Part shown: one piece after another, positions 10,816-21,577 of the stretch
How the letters are laid out: each line of letters begins with the position of its first letter
How positions within the stretch are numbered: position 1 is the first letter of the stretch
Notes under the pieces: generated by a model
Databases searched by the model: none
What the model saw: the letters and a program-made list of their open reading frames with translations, nothing else
What the model was told of the DNA's origin: nothing
Position numbers and translations under genes: made by a program
NCBI GenBank assembly: GCA_028583415.1
Contig: CM053270.1
Coordinates: 7,324,342 to 7,388,341 of the forward strand
Length of the DNA: 64,000 nucleotides
Origin: Protea cynaroides
Lineage: Eukaryota > Streptophyta > Magnoliopsida > Proteales > Proteaceae
Direction of reading: 5' to 3'

Positions 10816-11164
10816 CAACCGGTATCCCCTCTGCGGTATAGTGCAACCGGTATGTCTGAATAGCCATACCGGCCTCACTCCAGGAGAGGCCGGTACCGCC
10901 AATGGAAACCCTATAAAGAGAGGTGATATAAAATCATCTCGATAAACCATCGAAGCTTGATTCCAAACCGCATGCTTGCATAATGGGATATGGAACATGT
11001 GGGAAATTCGACAAAATAACTGGAAAAATTTTTGCTTGTCATTTTAATCTGTCAATGATTACCTGTGATGCATACGTGAGACTAAATTGTTGGAATTAAT
11101 TTCTAAAGTGTTTTAAATGTTCCAGGTATTCAGATATCGTACAGGAAGAAGTTAACTTGCTTCA
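10816..11164 (+). other. Residual leader of element 3, PBS missing
   Basis: Follows the LTR stub without a primer binding site. Holds ACCGGT words (GCAACCGGTAT, GAGGCCGGTACC), a TATAAAG at about 10911 and an acceptor-like GTTCCAG near 11125 before the gag ATG. Compared with the 2.5-kb leader of element 1, most of the leader, including any antisense ORF, is deleted. The TATA-bearing part may derive from another LTR's U3. Confidence 0.5.
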
Positions 11165-12545
11165 ATGGTGGGAGGAAACGGACGAAGAGTTCATCGCAGG
11201 CGCCGTCACTCAAGGGCGCCTACTGTGGATAGAAGTTCAGGGACAGAGAATTCAGAAGAAAATGCCGAAAGAGTGAGAGGGGAAGAACTTAATTTCCTAA
11301 ATGATACTGAGGGTTTGATACAGGAAAATGAAGAAGGTCCGTCACAGGGACAACCTTCTACCAGCTCAGAAACAATGATGGCAAATTTGGTCTCTAATAT
11401 GGAGGCCCAACAAAAGAAATTTTTCGAAGAAATGCTGAAAGTGTTTAGGCCACCTGGGCCTGTGGCAACACCTACTAACATACCATCCATAAATATGGAG
11501 AATATACAAGCGGCACCAGTGGGAGTTAGCCCAGCCAATGAAATACCACCACAACAGGATCAACCCAATCCAATACCCCAACTAGTCACAGGGACGCCAG
11601 TTCACAGTCAGAATCAGGGGGGGTATCAGTATCCGTATCAGGGTGCATACTATGGCGGGTATCAGGGAGGCTATCCATATCAGCCATAATGGTATGGACA
11701 GGCACCATATGCTCAGAGTAGCCTGTCTAGAGCAGTGGATGGATTCTTGAAGCTCAAACCACCTACCTTTACAGGGAAGTCAGGGAAAACACTGTGGCCA
11801 GCACAGTGGGTAGCTGAAATGGAGAAAAACTTTCGGCTACTGGATTGTCAGGATGGAGATAAGGTGTTATATGCCACTCATATGCTGAAAGAGGAGGCCA
11901 ATGGGTGGTGGAGCTCTACCAAGTCATACCTGGAAACCAAGCATCAAGTTATTACATGGTCCATATTCAAGGAAGCCTTCTTTGACAAGTATTTTCCCAG
12001 AATTTTCCGTGATCAGATGGAAAGAGAATATCTTAACCTGCAACAATCACAGATGACAGTGGAAGTCTATCAGCAGAGGTATGAGGAGTTATCCTTCTTT
12101 GCCCCAACCAGTATGCAGGAGGAAGCAACAAAGACTCATCGATTTATCATGGGTCTTCGGGGTGCTATCCGGGAACATGTATTGGGTCGGGGAATGAAAA
12201 TTTACAATGAAGCGGTACAGGTGGCTCGAGTCATCGAGTCAAGTCAGAGAGAAAGTTTCATGGCACAAAGTAGGGGACTGAAGAGACCCAAAATTGAGCT
12301 CCAAGGTGGAAGGAACAATCGGCCATACCGACCATTCAGGCCACCAGTCGGCACCGTACCTCCCAGACCGGCTCTTGCCGCACCATCACAGGCAATAGGG
12401 TCGAATCCTAATGTGAAGTACTACAATTGCCAACAGGTGGGACATTATGCTAGGACATGCCCACAACCAAAGAGGGAGCAACAGCAAGGCAAGGTGTATG
12501 CTGTTACAACAGAGGAAGCAGCCGCATCACCAGATGTGGTTACAG
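11165..12545 (+). pseudogene. gag: Ty3/gypsy gag, element 3, one premature stop
   Basis: Start ATG at 11165 (MVGGNGRR) matches element 1. An Arg-rich N-terminus is followed by an acidic stretch, a Pro/Gln region and a Tyr/Gly-rich segment. The retro-gag domain spans about 11800-12190 (MEKNFRLL, WSIFKEAFFDKYF, YQQRYEEL), then comes a basic region and a zinc knuckle near 12417-12458. A single in-frame TAA at 11687-11689 splits the gene; the frame continues unchanged after it. The first zinc-knuckle Cys is Tyr (TGC to TAC). Otherwise open, and fused in frame to pol if 12546-12629 is spliced out (1624 codons in all). Codon use and motifs match element 2. Confidence 0.88.
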
Positions 12546-12629
12546 GTATGATTTTATACTTGTTCCTTAATTGTTGCATTAATTGTTTGTGCATTAGAAA
12601 CTAAGATAAAATTTGAACTAAAACCACAG
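12546..12629 (+). other. Putative 84-nt intron between gag and pol, element 3
   Basis: Begins GTATGATT and ends ACCACAG. Gag and pol are in the same frame, but the segment contains TAA at 12602-12604 within AACTAAG, matching the GACTAAG of element 2. Removal gives VVTG-TVNIAGVPARVLFDSG. Retention yields a Gag with about 19 extra residues. Both borders carry CACAGGTA, so a simple direct-repeat origin is also possible. Confidence 0.7.
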
Positions 12630-15600
12630 GTACTGTAAATATAGCAGGGGTACCCGCAAGAGTCTTGTTTGACTCTGGGGCCACCCATTCTTTTGTATCC
12701 ATATCATTCGGGAAAAGACTAGGCCAACCTATCAAGACTCTACAACCAAGTCTACTAGTTCGGTCCCCCATGGGAATTGAGGTGGTGTTAGAAGAATACT
12801 ATGGTCCTTGTCCAGTACATATCGAAGGACGAGAAATGGAAGCCAATCTAGTCCAGCTGGAGATGTCAGATTTTGATGTGATACTGGGAATGGACTGGTT
12901 ATCTCAACACTCGACAAACCTGCTATGTGCCGAAAAGAAGTTGACATTTAAAGACAAGGAAGGAGCTGAGTTTAACTTTAAAGGGGCTAAGTTGCCCAGG
13001 AAGAGAAAGCTCATACTCTCAGCTTTAAAAGCAAAGAAGTGTCTAGAGAAAGGGGGAGTTGGATATCTTGTATCTGTGGTGGATGTGACTGCCGACCTGC
13101 CAAAAATGGATGACATCGACGTAGTACGGGAGTTTCCTGATGTATTTCCTGAAGACCTACCCGGATTGCCACCAGACAGGGCTACTGAGTTTGTGATAGA
13201 CCTACTACCAGGGGTGGCACCGGTATCTAAAGCACCGTACAGGATGGCTCCTACCGAGCTGAAAGAATTAAAATCTCAGCTACAAGAACTGCTAGACAAG
13301 GGCTTTATAAGGCCTAGTATCTCACCTTGGGGAGCACCTGTGCTCTTTGTCAAGAAAAAGGATGGTAGCGTACGTTTATGTATGGACTATCGTGAATTGA
13401 ACAAGCTCACTATCAAGAACAGGTACCCACTACCAAGGGTAGATGATTTGTTCGATCAATTACAAGGTTCAAGTGTATTCTCGAAGATTGATCTGAGATC
13501 AGGGTATCATCAGCTCAAGATTAAGGAAGCAGACATCCCCAAAACAGCTTTCAAGACGCGTTATGGACACTATGAGTTTCTAGTGATGTCCTTTGGGTTG
13601 ACTAATGCACCTGCATCCTTTATGGAGTTAATGAACCGGATATTCCATGACATGCTGGATACGTCGGTTATCGTGTTTATCGATGATATCTTAGTATACT
13701 CTAAGGACAAGGAGACGCATGCAGTGCATCTAAGAGCAGCTTTACAAAGACTGAAGAGAGAGAAGTTACATGCAAAATTCAAGAAATGTGAATTTTGGTT
13801 AAAGGAAGTGGCCTTCCTTGGTCACGTAGTGTCGGCTGAAGGAATTAAGGTAGACCCCAATAAAATCTTAGCCATCGTAGGATGGGAGGCACCGAAGACT
13901 GTGGCTGAAATTCGTAGTTTCCTGGGCTTAGCAGGATACTACAGAAGGTTTGTGGAAAACTATTCCAAGATTGCCGTTCCACTCATAAGATTGACCAAAA
14001 AGGGGGAGAAGTTCATATGGTCCGAGGAATGTGAGAAATGTTTCCAGACATTGAAGTCAAGACTGGTATCAGCACCTGTATTGACTATTCCAGCCCCAAA
14101 CCACCCATTTACACTATATATAGATGCTTCAGGTTTAGGACTGGGTTGTGTACTGATGCAAGGAGAGCAGGTGATAGCTTATGCCTCAAGACAGCTGAAA
14201 GAGCATGAGAAGAACTACCCTATACATGATATAGAGTTGGCAGCAGTCATTCATGCTATCAAGACTTGGCGACACTATCTGTATGGCGAGAAGTTTCAGA
14301 TTAAGTCTGACCATAAGAGCTTGACGTATCTGTTTACTCAGAAAGAACTAAACATGAGGCAGAGGAGGTGGCTCGAATTACTCAAGGACTACGATTGTGA
14401 CATTCAGTATCACCCTGGTAAAGCTAACATAGTAGCTGATGCACTGAGCAGGAAATGGGCATCGAACCCTGAAGCAGGACCAAGTACTAATGCAGCATTG
14501 GGCGCTGCTGTTTCTGAAACATCAGAGAGCGAAGAACAACAACTAATAGAGTCAGCAGATGATCCTATTGAACAAGGGTTGATACACCAGTTCACTTTAA
14601 TGTTTGCAGCGTTGAAGATTTTGCCCGATCTGAAGGACGAAGTAAAGGCAGCAGTCCTACAGGACCCATATCTCAGGACAGTTCAAGGGGATTTGGAAAA
14701 GGGTCGGGCTAATCCTGATTTTACTATTGATGCAGACAAGATACTCAGATACCGTGGACGTATGTGCATACCTGAGGATGAAGAGCTGGAAATTCGAAAT
14801 CGGATTATGTTAGAGGCTCACTCCACCCCATATTCGGTACACCTTGGAAGTACTAAAATGTACCATGACTTGAAAAGGTTGTACTGGTGGAGGGGTATGA
14901 AAGCTGATGTGGCCCGACATGTGTTTCAATGTTTAAACTGTCAACAAGTCAAAGCGGAAAGACAAAGGCATGCAGGATTACTACAACCATTACCCGAGCC
15001 AGCATGGAAATGGGACTGCATAACCATGGATTTCGTCACTGGATTACCTATGACTCCGAGGTCGGTAAATGCAGTATGGGTAATTGTAGATCGTCTCACC
15101 AAGACAGCCAGATTTATCCCTGTCAGACCACAATATACTATGGACAGGTTGGCAAGGCTGTACGTGGACAATATAGTCAGACTCCACGGGGTTCCAGAGA
15201 GTATTGTGTCTGATCGAGATCCACGTTTTACATCGAAGTTCTGGGAAGGACTTCAGAAGGCAATGGGGACGAAACTAAAGTTTAGCACAGCTTTCCACCC
15301 TCAAACGGATGGTCAGTCGGAGAGGACCATTCAGATCCTAGAAGACATGCTTCGTGCATGTGCTATTGACTTCAAGGGGGCTTGGGATGAGAAACTGTCA
15401 CTCATTGAGTTTGCCTACAACAATAGTTACCAGTCTACGATCCAGATGGCTCCATACGAGGCCTTATATGGCAAGAAATGTCGAACACCATTATTATGGG
15501 ACGAAGTTGGAGAAAGGCGGATCGTAGGGCCAGAATTTGTGGAAGAAACCTGCAAAGCCGTAGATCTAATCAAGAATCGAGTAAAGACGGCTCAGGTGCG

Positions 15601-16120
15601 TCAGAAGCACTATGCTGATAACAGACGACGGAATCTTGAATTCATGGTGGGTGACAAGGTGTTCCTGAAGGTGTCACCAGTCAGAGGCTTGAAGCGGTTT
15701 GGCAGAAAAGGAAAATTATGTCCTAGATATGTGGGACCATATGAAATCCTGTCCCGATGCGGCAAGGTAGCCTATCAACTAGCATTGCCACCAGCGATGT
15801 CCAGTGTTCACGACGTCTTCCACGTGTCTTTACTGAAGAAGTACGTGAGAGACCCCTCACACATTCTTGTTGCAGACCCCCCAGATTTGACAGAAGACTT
15901 AACCTTCGAAGTGGTGCCAATCCAGCTCATTAGTAAAAAGGTACAACAACTTCGAAGGCGAGCTATACATTATGTCAAAGTGGTTTGGAAAAGTCAGGAC
16001 GTAGAAGAAGTTACTTGGGAGGAGGAGGATGCCATGCGACTAGAATATCCCCATCTTTTCGACTCTGAAGGTACGTACAATTTCGAGGACGAAATTCTTT
16101 TAAGGGTGGGGGAATTGTAA
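12630..16120 (+). CDS. pol: Ty3/gypsy chromovirus-type pol polyprotein, element 3
   Basis: Open frame of 3491 nt after the putative intron, exactly the length of element 2's pol. Protease DSGATHSF sits at about 12671; RT has VKKKDGSVRLCMDY and FIDDIL (about 13679); RNase H has YIDASGLGLG (about 14120); integrase has an HHCC finger, TMDF, SDRD and FHPQTDGQSERT; the tail is chromodomain-like, ending WEEEDAMRLEYPHLFD. SVHLGST replaces the common SVHPGST. No interruption is visible. The stop TAA (16118-16120) is supplied by the TGTAAG start of the LTR. Without a PBS, a complete 5' LTR or an intact gag, the element could move only if helped. Confidence 0.92.
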
Positions 16121-16314
16121 GACCTACATGCAAATTTTGGGGACGAAATTTCTTTTAAGGGTGGTAGAGTTGTAAGAACCATGTTCTAAAACCGGGTTTA
16201 AACCATGGTTTTATGTGATGACAGGTGTTCCAATTATAACTGGACCGGAGGGTGAAGCCGAGTGACGAACCACTCAAAGTTCAGGTAAGAAAACTGTAAA
16301 AAATGCCTAAAAAC

Positions 16315-17250
16315 TCATACCGGTCTCACTATACCGGTTGCAGTATAGTGCAACCGGTATGTGCATCCGGTATGAGCATAAAAATGCCCTTATGCTATAC
16401 CGGCTTCACCATACCGCAGGCACTATGGTGCAACCGGTATGGTGCCAGCGGTATGGTATACCGGTTGGACCATACCGGTGGCAGGGACTCCAACCGGTAT
16501 GTGCAACCGGTATCCCTTTAGACAGACTCCGAAAGGTCTGTCTCTCAGAATGGAAACTCGGAAAGTTTCCATTCCGAGGAGAAACCTTCCTTGGACGGTC
16601 TCCCTCTATTAATAGAGAAGGAGACAGTCCATTTCTCCTTCTCAAACATTCTCACCGTCTGGAGAAGATCTGAGAAAGGAGCAAGGAAGGAGGTAGCCCC
16701 GCCCAGGAAGGAAGAGCACACCGCCAACCGACAACGCCGGTAAGTGCTCTATATTCACCGGTAGTGCTCTGTTTTGTTAATTTTGTTAGGAGATCGGATC
16801 GAAGCCGCGAAGCGGCGCAATGATCCAAAAAGGAGAATGACACCCAATGTTCTCCCTCTTTCGAATCTAATTTAGGTTCGTATGGCAATATAGCCGAGAT
16901 TCGAAGGCCAAGAAAGGATTTGGACTTGGAAAATGTAGGGGAAACCCAATGGAGACCTATCGGTTAGCTGAAAAGGAGGGGAGATCTAAGATCTCACTCT
17001 CGGATCCAAACCGCAGGGTATACCGGATGGACTATGAGTCCAGCGGTATGGCCTTGCGGTATGTATCGCAGGCACATACAGGTCTCACTCAGTGAGATCT
17101 GAGTGAGACCGGTAAGTGCAACCGGTATATACCGGTTGCACATACCGGTTGCAGTATGTGCAACCGGTATGGTGCAGCCGGTATACATACCGGTTGCACC
17201 ATACCGGCCTCACTAGACTGAGACCGGTATGTGCAGCCGGTATGAGTTTT
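16315..17250. repeat. ACCGGT palindrome clusters in LTR of element 3
   Basis: Two clusters (about 16315-16515 and 17010-17250) contain about 15 ACCGGT hexamers, mostly as ATACCGGTTGCA and its complement TGCAACCGGTAT, often as close inverted pairs able to form hairpins. The flanking GTGAGACCGGT/ACCGGTCTCAC form also recurs. Confidence 0.75.
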
Positions 17251-17679
17251 CGAACCTGGTTTGCTTGGCCAGACCTGGTTCCGACACCTGAAACTCTAAG
17301 GAATGAATTCTAACCTAAAGTTATGATCATGTAGGACCTGTAGACGCTGTGAGTAAACTCTCTGACGCAGAATCGAATCAATATCACGCGTCAGGTAAGG
17401 AACAAGACCCTAAACCTAAATAACTACAACAGTAAACCTTTGTGATAAATTCTGTTATTATGAATATTCATTACTTGATGTTTGTGCATCTCACATGCCA
17501 TGTAGTTATGCTTTTGATTACTATATTTTCTTGCATTTCATATACTAGGATTGTTGTATGTTTAGGCATGTGTATGTTTTCGTTAATGTGTGGAATGTGA
17601 AGGGGATGTGCCCTGGATATATCCACAGCTAACACCTTTTCTCGTATCGTCTTTATCCTAGCAAACTCTGTGCGAATAG

Positions 17680-18062
17680 GGTATCAGAAAGAGGACGTGG
17701 GATGGTGGTTCTTCCTGCCCACCAGACTCGAGCCCTATCTCTATGTCGTAGGGAGTAGTGCTGGGGTAGGATCGTATAGCCTTTACCTTAGCAGACTTGG
17801 TATGTCTAGGGTATCAGGGGGAGGACGTGGGATTGTGGTTCTTCCTGCCCGTCAGACTCGAGCCCTATCTCTAGGTCATAGGGAGCCGTGCTGGGGTGAG
17901 GTTAATGATACTGTATTGACATCTAGGATTGGTTAGAAACGGAACCCACTTGCAAGCCCTTTCCAATAGGGGTTTAGGTATTGGTACGGTATGGGGTATC
18001 AGGGGGAGGACGTGGGATTGTGGTTCTTCCTGCCCGCCAGACTCGAGTCCTATCTCCATACC
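17680..18062 (+). repeat. Three imperfect ~65-bp repeats in LTR of element 3
   Basis: Units beginning GGGTATCAG and containing GAGGACGTGGGAT, GTGGTTCTTCCTGCCC and ACTCGAG start near 17680, 17808 and 17994. The 5' LTR stub has one unit (about 10130-10195), so the number of units differs between the two LTRs of one element. Confidence 0.8.
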
Positions 18063-18295
18063 GGAGTGAGTGATGTGGGGCAACAACAGTAGTGTGGTAG
18101 GTGCCTGACTGTTGGGTGTGCTCACACTCTCGTGCATGGAGGTGCGGTGGCCGCCAAACCTTACCATAGCACATTTGCAAGTTATACCTGGCCCAAATTG
18201 TAATGTTATCTCATGCATATTGTACTGTTGCATTGGTTTTGTACTTACTGAGCTAAGTTGTGAGCTCACCAGATATATCTATATTCTTTTCAGAT

Positions 18296-18430
18296 TTGGA
18301 TGCAGGATACACTGTTGACGACTTCGTGACTGCTCCCGTTTATGGTACGGTTGCTGCCATGGATACCCAAGCAGAAGAGGACGAGCATGATGTGTCATGC
18401 GAGTGCTCGTTCTGTGTCTACTCACAGTGA
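18296..18430 (+). CDS. LTR-encoded CECxxC peptide, 3' LTR of element 3
   Basis: 44 codons plus TGA directly behind acceptor-like TTCTTTTCAG (18284-18293). The peptide has conserved blocks DAGYTVDDF, YGTVAAM, an acidic stretch, and CECSFC. If joined to the donor at 17394/17395, the upstream exon is open in the same frame for at least 17 codons (VSKLSDAESNQYHAS) before the junction. No ATG is obvious. See 9655-9786 for the comparison that suggests selection. No function is recognised. Confidence 0.5.
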   Translation: MDAGYTVDDFVTAPVYGTVAAMDTQAEEDEHDVSCECSFCVYSQ

Positions 18431-18866
18431 CTTGGGATTATTTTCTGTTAAATCTTGTAATAAATATTATTTAATTTTGATGGATGATGGTATAACTTGG
18501 ATATTTATTTAAATTACAATTTAGTTCTTGGCTCATTTATTATTTCCGTTGCTATATATTATTTCTCTGATCATGTTAGTTTGCTTGGGAATGATTGGTT
18601 GACACGGTCTATTGAGATCCTGTTGTGAACCGTGACTTATAGCCGGTTCACTCACACTTCTGGTTCAGCCGGAATTGGGGTGTGACATTTCATTTAAATT
18701 TAATATGAAATTTAGTCTTCTCAAAAATGTCTAAATGAAATCTTTCAAATAAATAATTAACTGAAAAGTAAAACATTAAACAAATGTCCAAAACAACTTA
18801 AAGACAACTGATAATAATAAAGAAAACTAACTAAACCTATGAATTCAACTTTATTAAACGACATCA

Positions 18867-19413
18867 TCACTTGGCATCTTCTTTCTCTGATGTCTCAGTT
18901 CCCTTCTTCTTCTTCTCCAACCAAGCTTCTCTTGCTTTGCATTCTCTCTTCATATGCCCCTTTTTATGGCACCAGAAATATTCAACATCACTCATATCTC
19001 TATCATAAGGTTTTCCTTTCTTGAAGGAGTGTCTATCCTTTCTATGGGGTCCTACCCCAACTTTTCCTTTACCCTTATGTTCTCTAGAATGATGACCTGT
19101 GATATTGACACTTTCAATCTTTTTCTTCAGTTGTTTCCTTTGCTTGAACACCATCACGCATAGTTTCAGGAATGGCCTGCCTCATGAGCAGCATAGAATT
19201 TTTATTTGCACTCATCTACTTTTCCATTTTATGCTTCTCATCAGGGGTACTGAAATCAGTAATGGCAGCAGGTTTATCCTCTTTAAGCGTTATATCTAAG
19301 TCAACCATGCCTAAACTCGCTTCTAACTGTTCATACCACCTTTTAAAACTTATTCCAGAAAGAGTAGGATTAGAAACTACTATACCACCTAGCATAGTCA
19401 CAGGGAAAGACAA
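18867..19413 (-). pseudogene. Ty1/copia gag remnant, minus strand
   Basis: Minus-strand frames 19216-19413 and 18867-19157 carry a copia-type gag: LSGISFKRWYEQLEASLGMVDLDI, then after a TAG (probably from Trp TGG) the helix KNSMLLMRQAIPET. A deletion or shift leads to a Lys-rich region and a zinc knuckle with HKKGHMKREC, whose first Cys is replaced. The gene ends in SEKEDAK-stop with no protease or polymerase behind it. The 5' side has a leader, PBS and LTR (21159-21577). It is either a truncated element or a gag-only non-autonomous one. Confidence 0.75.
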
Positions 19414-21143
19414 CCTGTACGATACACACCATCATCATCATATGAGTTCAAACAAAATATTAAGTAACAGATGAATTATACAGAACTCATATAAATACAT
19501 CTCAAACAATAGAATGCTGATACACACACCAATTACTTGCACTAACCATATCAACCATTCATGCAAGTATATATATACAATTTTCCAAGAGTTAACCAAC
19601 TACACATTCTCCTTTGGAATAAACATGCAGTGGTCTTCTCAGTTTCTTTGCAGTAAATGCGAAAGAATAATGACTTTCGAAATCCCATCACCTTTAGGCT
19701 AATGAGACCCCTAAAGTCAAAACCCTTTCAAATCATGTGCATGAATATACCTTTAGTCTTCGACAATGCTACCTTTGGGCTAACATTGTCTTTCTTAGCT
19801 GCTTTTCACACTTGGGAGAACAGTGTGTAATGCATCATTTTATTATATATGTAAATGCATAAACTTGGGGTTTGAGAACGCCATGCTAGAACTGAGTATA
19901 CCACATTGGTGGAATCCACCCAATCTTCTCATGATACCCTCAAACCCTCATTTGAACAACACTTGACAATGTCACCTTTGGGTGTACATCGCCTTTACAC
20001 AAGCATTTACAAATATATTCAACTTTAAATTTGAAGACATTATGATGAAACTAAGTATACCACTTTGGTGGGATCGACCTAATTCCACAATGATATCCCC
20101 AAACCCTAGTTTGCAGCACCATGTGGGTCAACAAACAAAACCTCATGCACATATATTCTTCTACAAACATTTGGTACAAAAATAACTGACAAACAAACAG
20201 AAAAACTGCAAATCGGACTAATTTGTGACACTTTTTAGTCAAAACTATATTTCTTAAATCATCAACATGTGTCAAACTATGTACTAAACTGTAGAGCACA
20301 AAAATACGAACACAACGTAAAAAATCGTGTCAAAATCCGATGCTCCTAGCTCCCACAATCGCCGATCAAAGTTGGCAATGCTTTCTTGCATCTTGAACCG
20401 GTTCTGGCCGGTTTATCCGGGTTCGGTTCGGTCTGTCCAGGTTCGGTTATGGGCGGACCGAACCCACTGTAAAACTTTTTTTTTTTTGAAATACATTGGT
20501 CCAGACCGACCCAAACGGTTTGGTACCAACTGAACCACGGACAAAATCGTGAACCGACCATCGGCTCAACCTCCGATCTAAGTGGTCCACCCAATCTGGT
20601 ATCGGGTCAAAGTTTCGGGTCACCGGGCTAAATATCCGGGTCAAAATTTTTGGGTCACCGGGGTAACTACCCGGGTCAATGGGTCGGTACGGGGTCAAAA
20701 ATTCCGGGTCAGGTCAAAGGGTCTTCGGATTTTTGACTGGGCGATTGGGTCACACATGTGGTGAGCAAGTGTGTGACCCGCGGCCCTCCCTTGAGTCGAC
20801 TCGGTCAAACCCGCTAGGGTTTCCGAGTTGACCTGACGTCAGCCCTTTTTTTTTTTTTTAAATAGCCGCCGGCGCGTGGATCCCACGTGCTTTTTTAGGC
20901 GGAGCGTGAGGGCGCATCCGGAAGGTTCCGGTGACTTACCTTATTGTCGTCGGCTCCGTCTCTCCCTGATCTACAATCCTATGTAGTTTCTTTTATCTTT
21001 CACCGGTCATAAAAAATTTTCGAAGGTCCAAATCCCAAACGGGTTCGTATGAAGAATTTGAGAGAAAAATCTCTCTCACTTCTCAATCTATTCAACCTAC
21101 AGTCTCTAGAACACTTACCCATCGATCCTAGATCTGTGTGGGA
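19414..21143 (-). other. Leader of the minus-strand copia remnant, no gene
   Basis: About 1.7 kb between PBS and gag. Two imperfect repeats of ~90-100 bp (about 19880-19960 and 20040-20110; AAACTAAGTATACCAC-type) lie in the first part. 20390-20760 is rich in GGGTC, GGGTT and GGTTCGG words. A T-run is at 20849-20861. No convincing coding sequence on either strand. Confidence 0.45.
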
Positions 21144-21158
21144 GGCTCTGATACCCAT
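21144..21158 (-). other. PBS-like site of the minus-strand copia remnant
   Basis: Minus strand ATGGGTATCAGAGCC immediately inside the LTR end ATTCCAACA; the TATCAGAGCC core is the tRNA-Met primer binding type, with one additional G compared with TGGTATCAGAGC. Confidence 0.7.
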
Positions 21159-21577
21159 TGTTGGAATTATAAGATCTCTTTATGGTTTCCCAGTGAACCC
21201 ATTAGGGTTTCTATCAACCCTGAAATCCACACAATACCTAGAACACAATGGAAAAACACAGTAATCAATATAAATCACATACCTGTACATTGAAGATTGT
21301 TTTCCGCCGTTTCACCGTACTACACTTGGGTTTGAGTCTTCCACAGCCTTTCGAGGATCCCTTGAACTCTCTCTGCGTATGGGAACAGGAGAAGAGTAAC
21401 CGTGGCTGCGGGGACCCTAACCGTTGGTATATATAATACTACCCCACCCCTGGACCAGTCCCACAGTGGACCAGGTTGGTCCATCTCTAATCATATTTAA
21501 ACTGGTCTACCTGTAACCAGACTCCCACTGAACCAACTAACCGTATAATTAATTTAGCCCACACTAATATTCTTACA
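21159..21577 (-). mobile_element. 5' LTR of the minus-strand copia remnant
   Basis: 419 bp; on the minus strand starts TGTAAGAATATTAG and ends AATTCCAACA, with a PBS next to it. No second LTR is found to the left; the element stops at the gypsy LTR end (18687). Confidence 0.7.

Larger units (their letters stand above)
16116..18687 (+). mobile_element. 3' LTR of element 3
   Basis: Starts TGTAAGACC after AAGGGTGGGGGAAT, or TGTAAGAACC at 16171 after a second, similar purine tract; the ~55 bp between look like a local duplication of the pol end. Ends GGGGTGTGACA at 18687. Contains two ACCGGT palindrome clusters, a CTCTATTAATAGAG palindrome (about 16605-16618, TATA-like), donor-like CCG/GTAAGT (16740) and CAG/GTAAGG (17395), three ~65-bp repeats, and the conserved peptide frame. 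The 5' copy differs by roughly 1-2 percent over 700 bp, suggesting a fairly recent insertion. Confidence 0.8.

Noticed and set aside
18898..19160. Host zinc-knuckle gene
   Set aside because: The CCHC-like motif and the preceding gag helices match copia gag; a PBS and LTR lie upstream.
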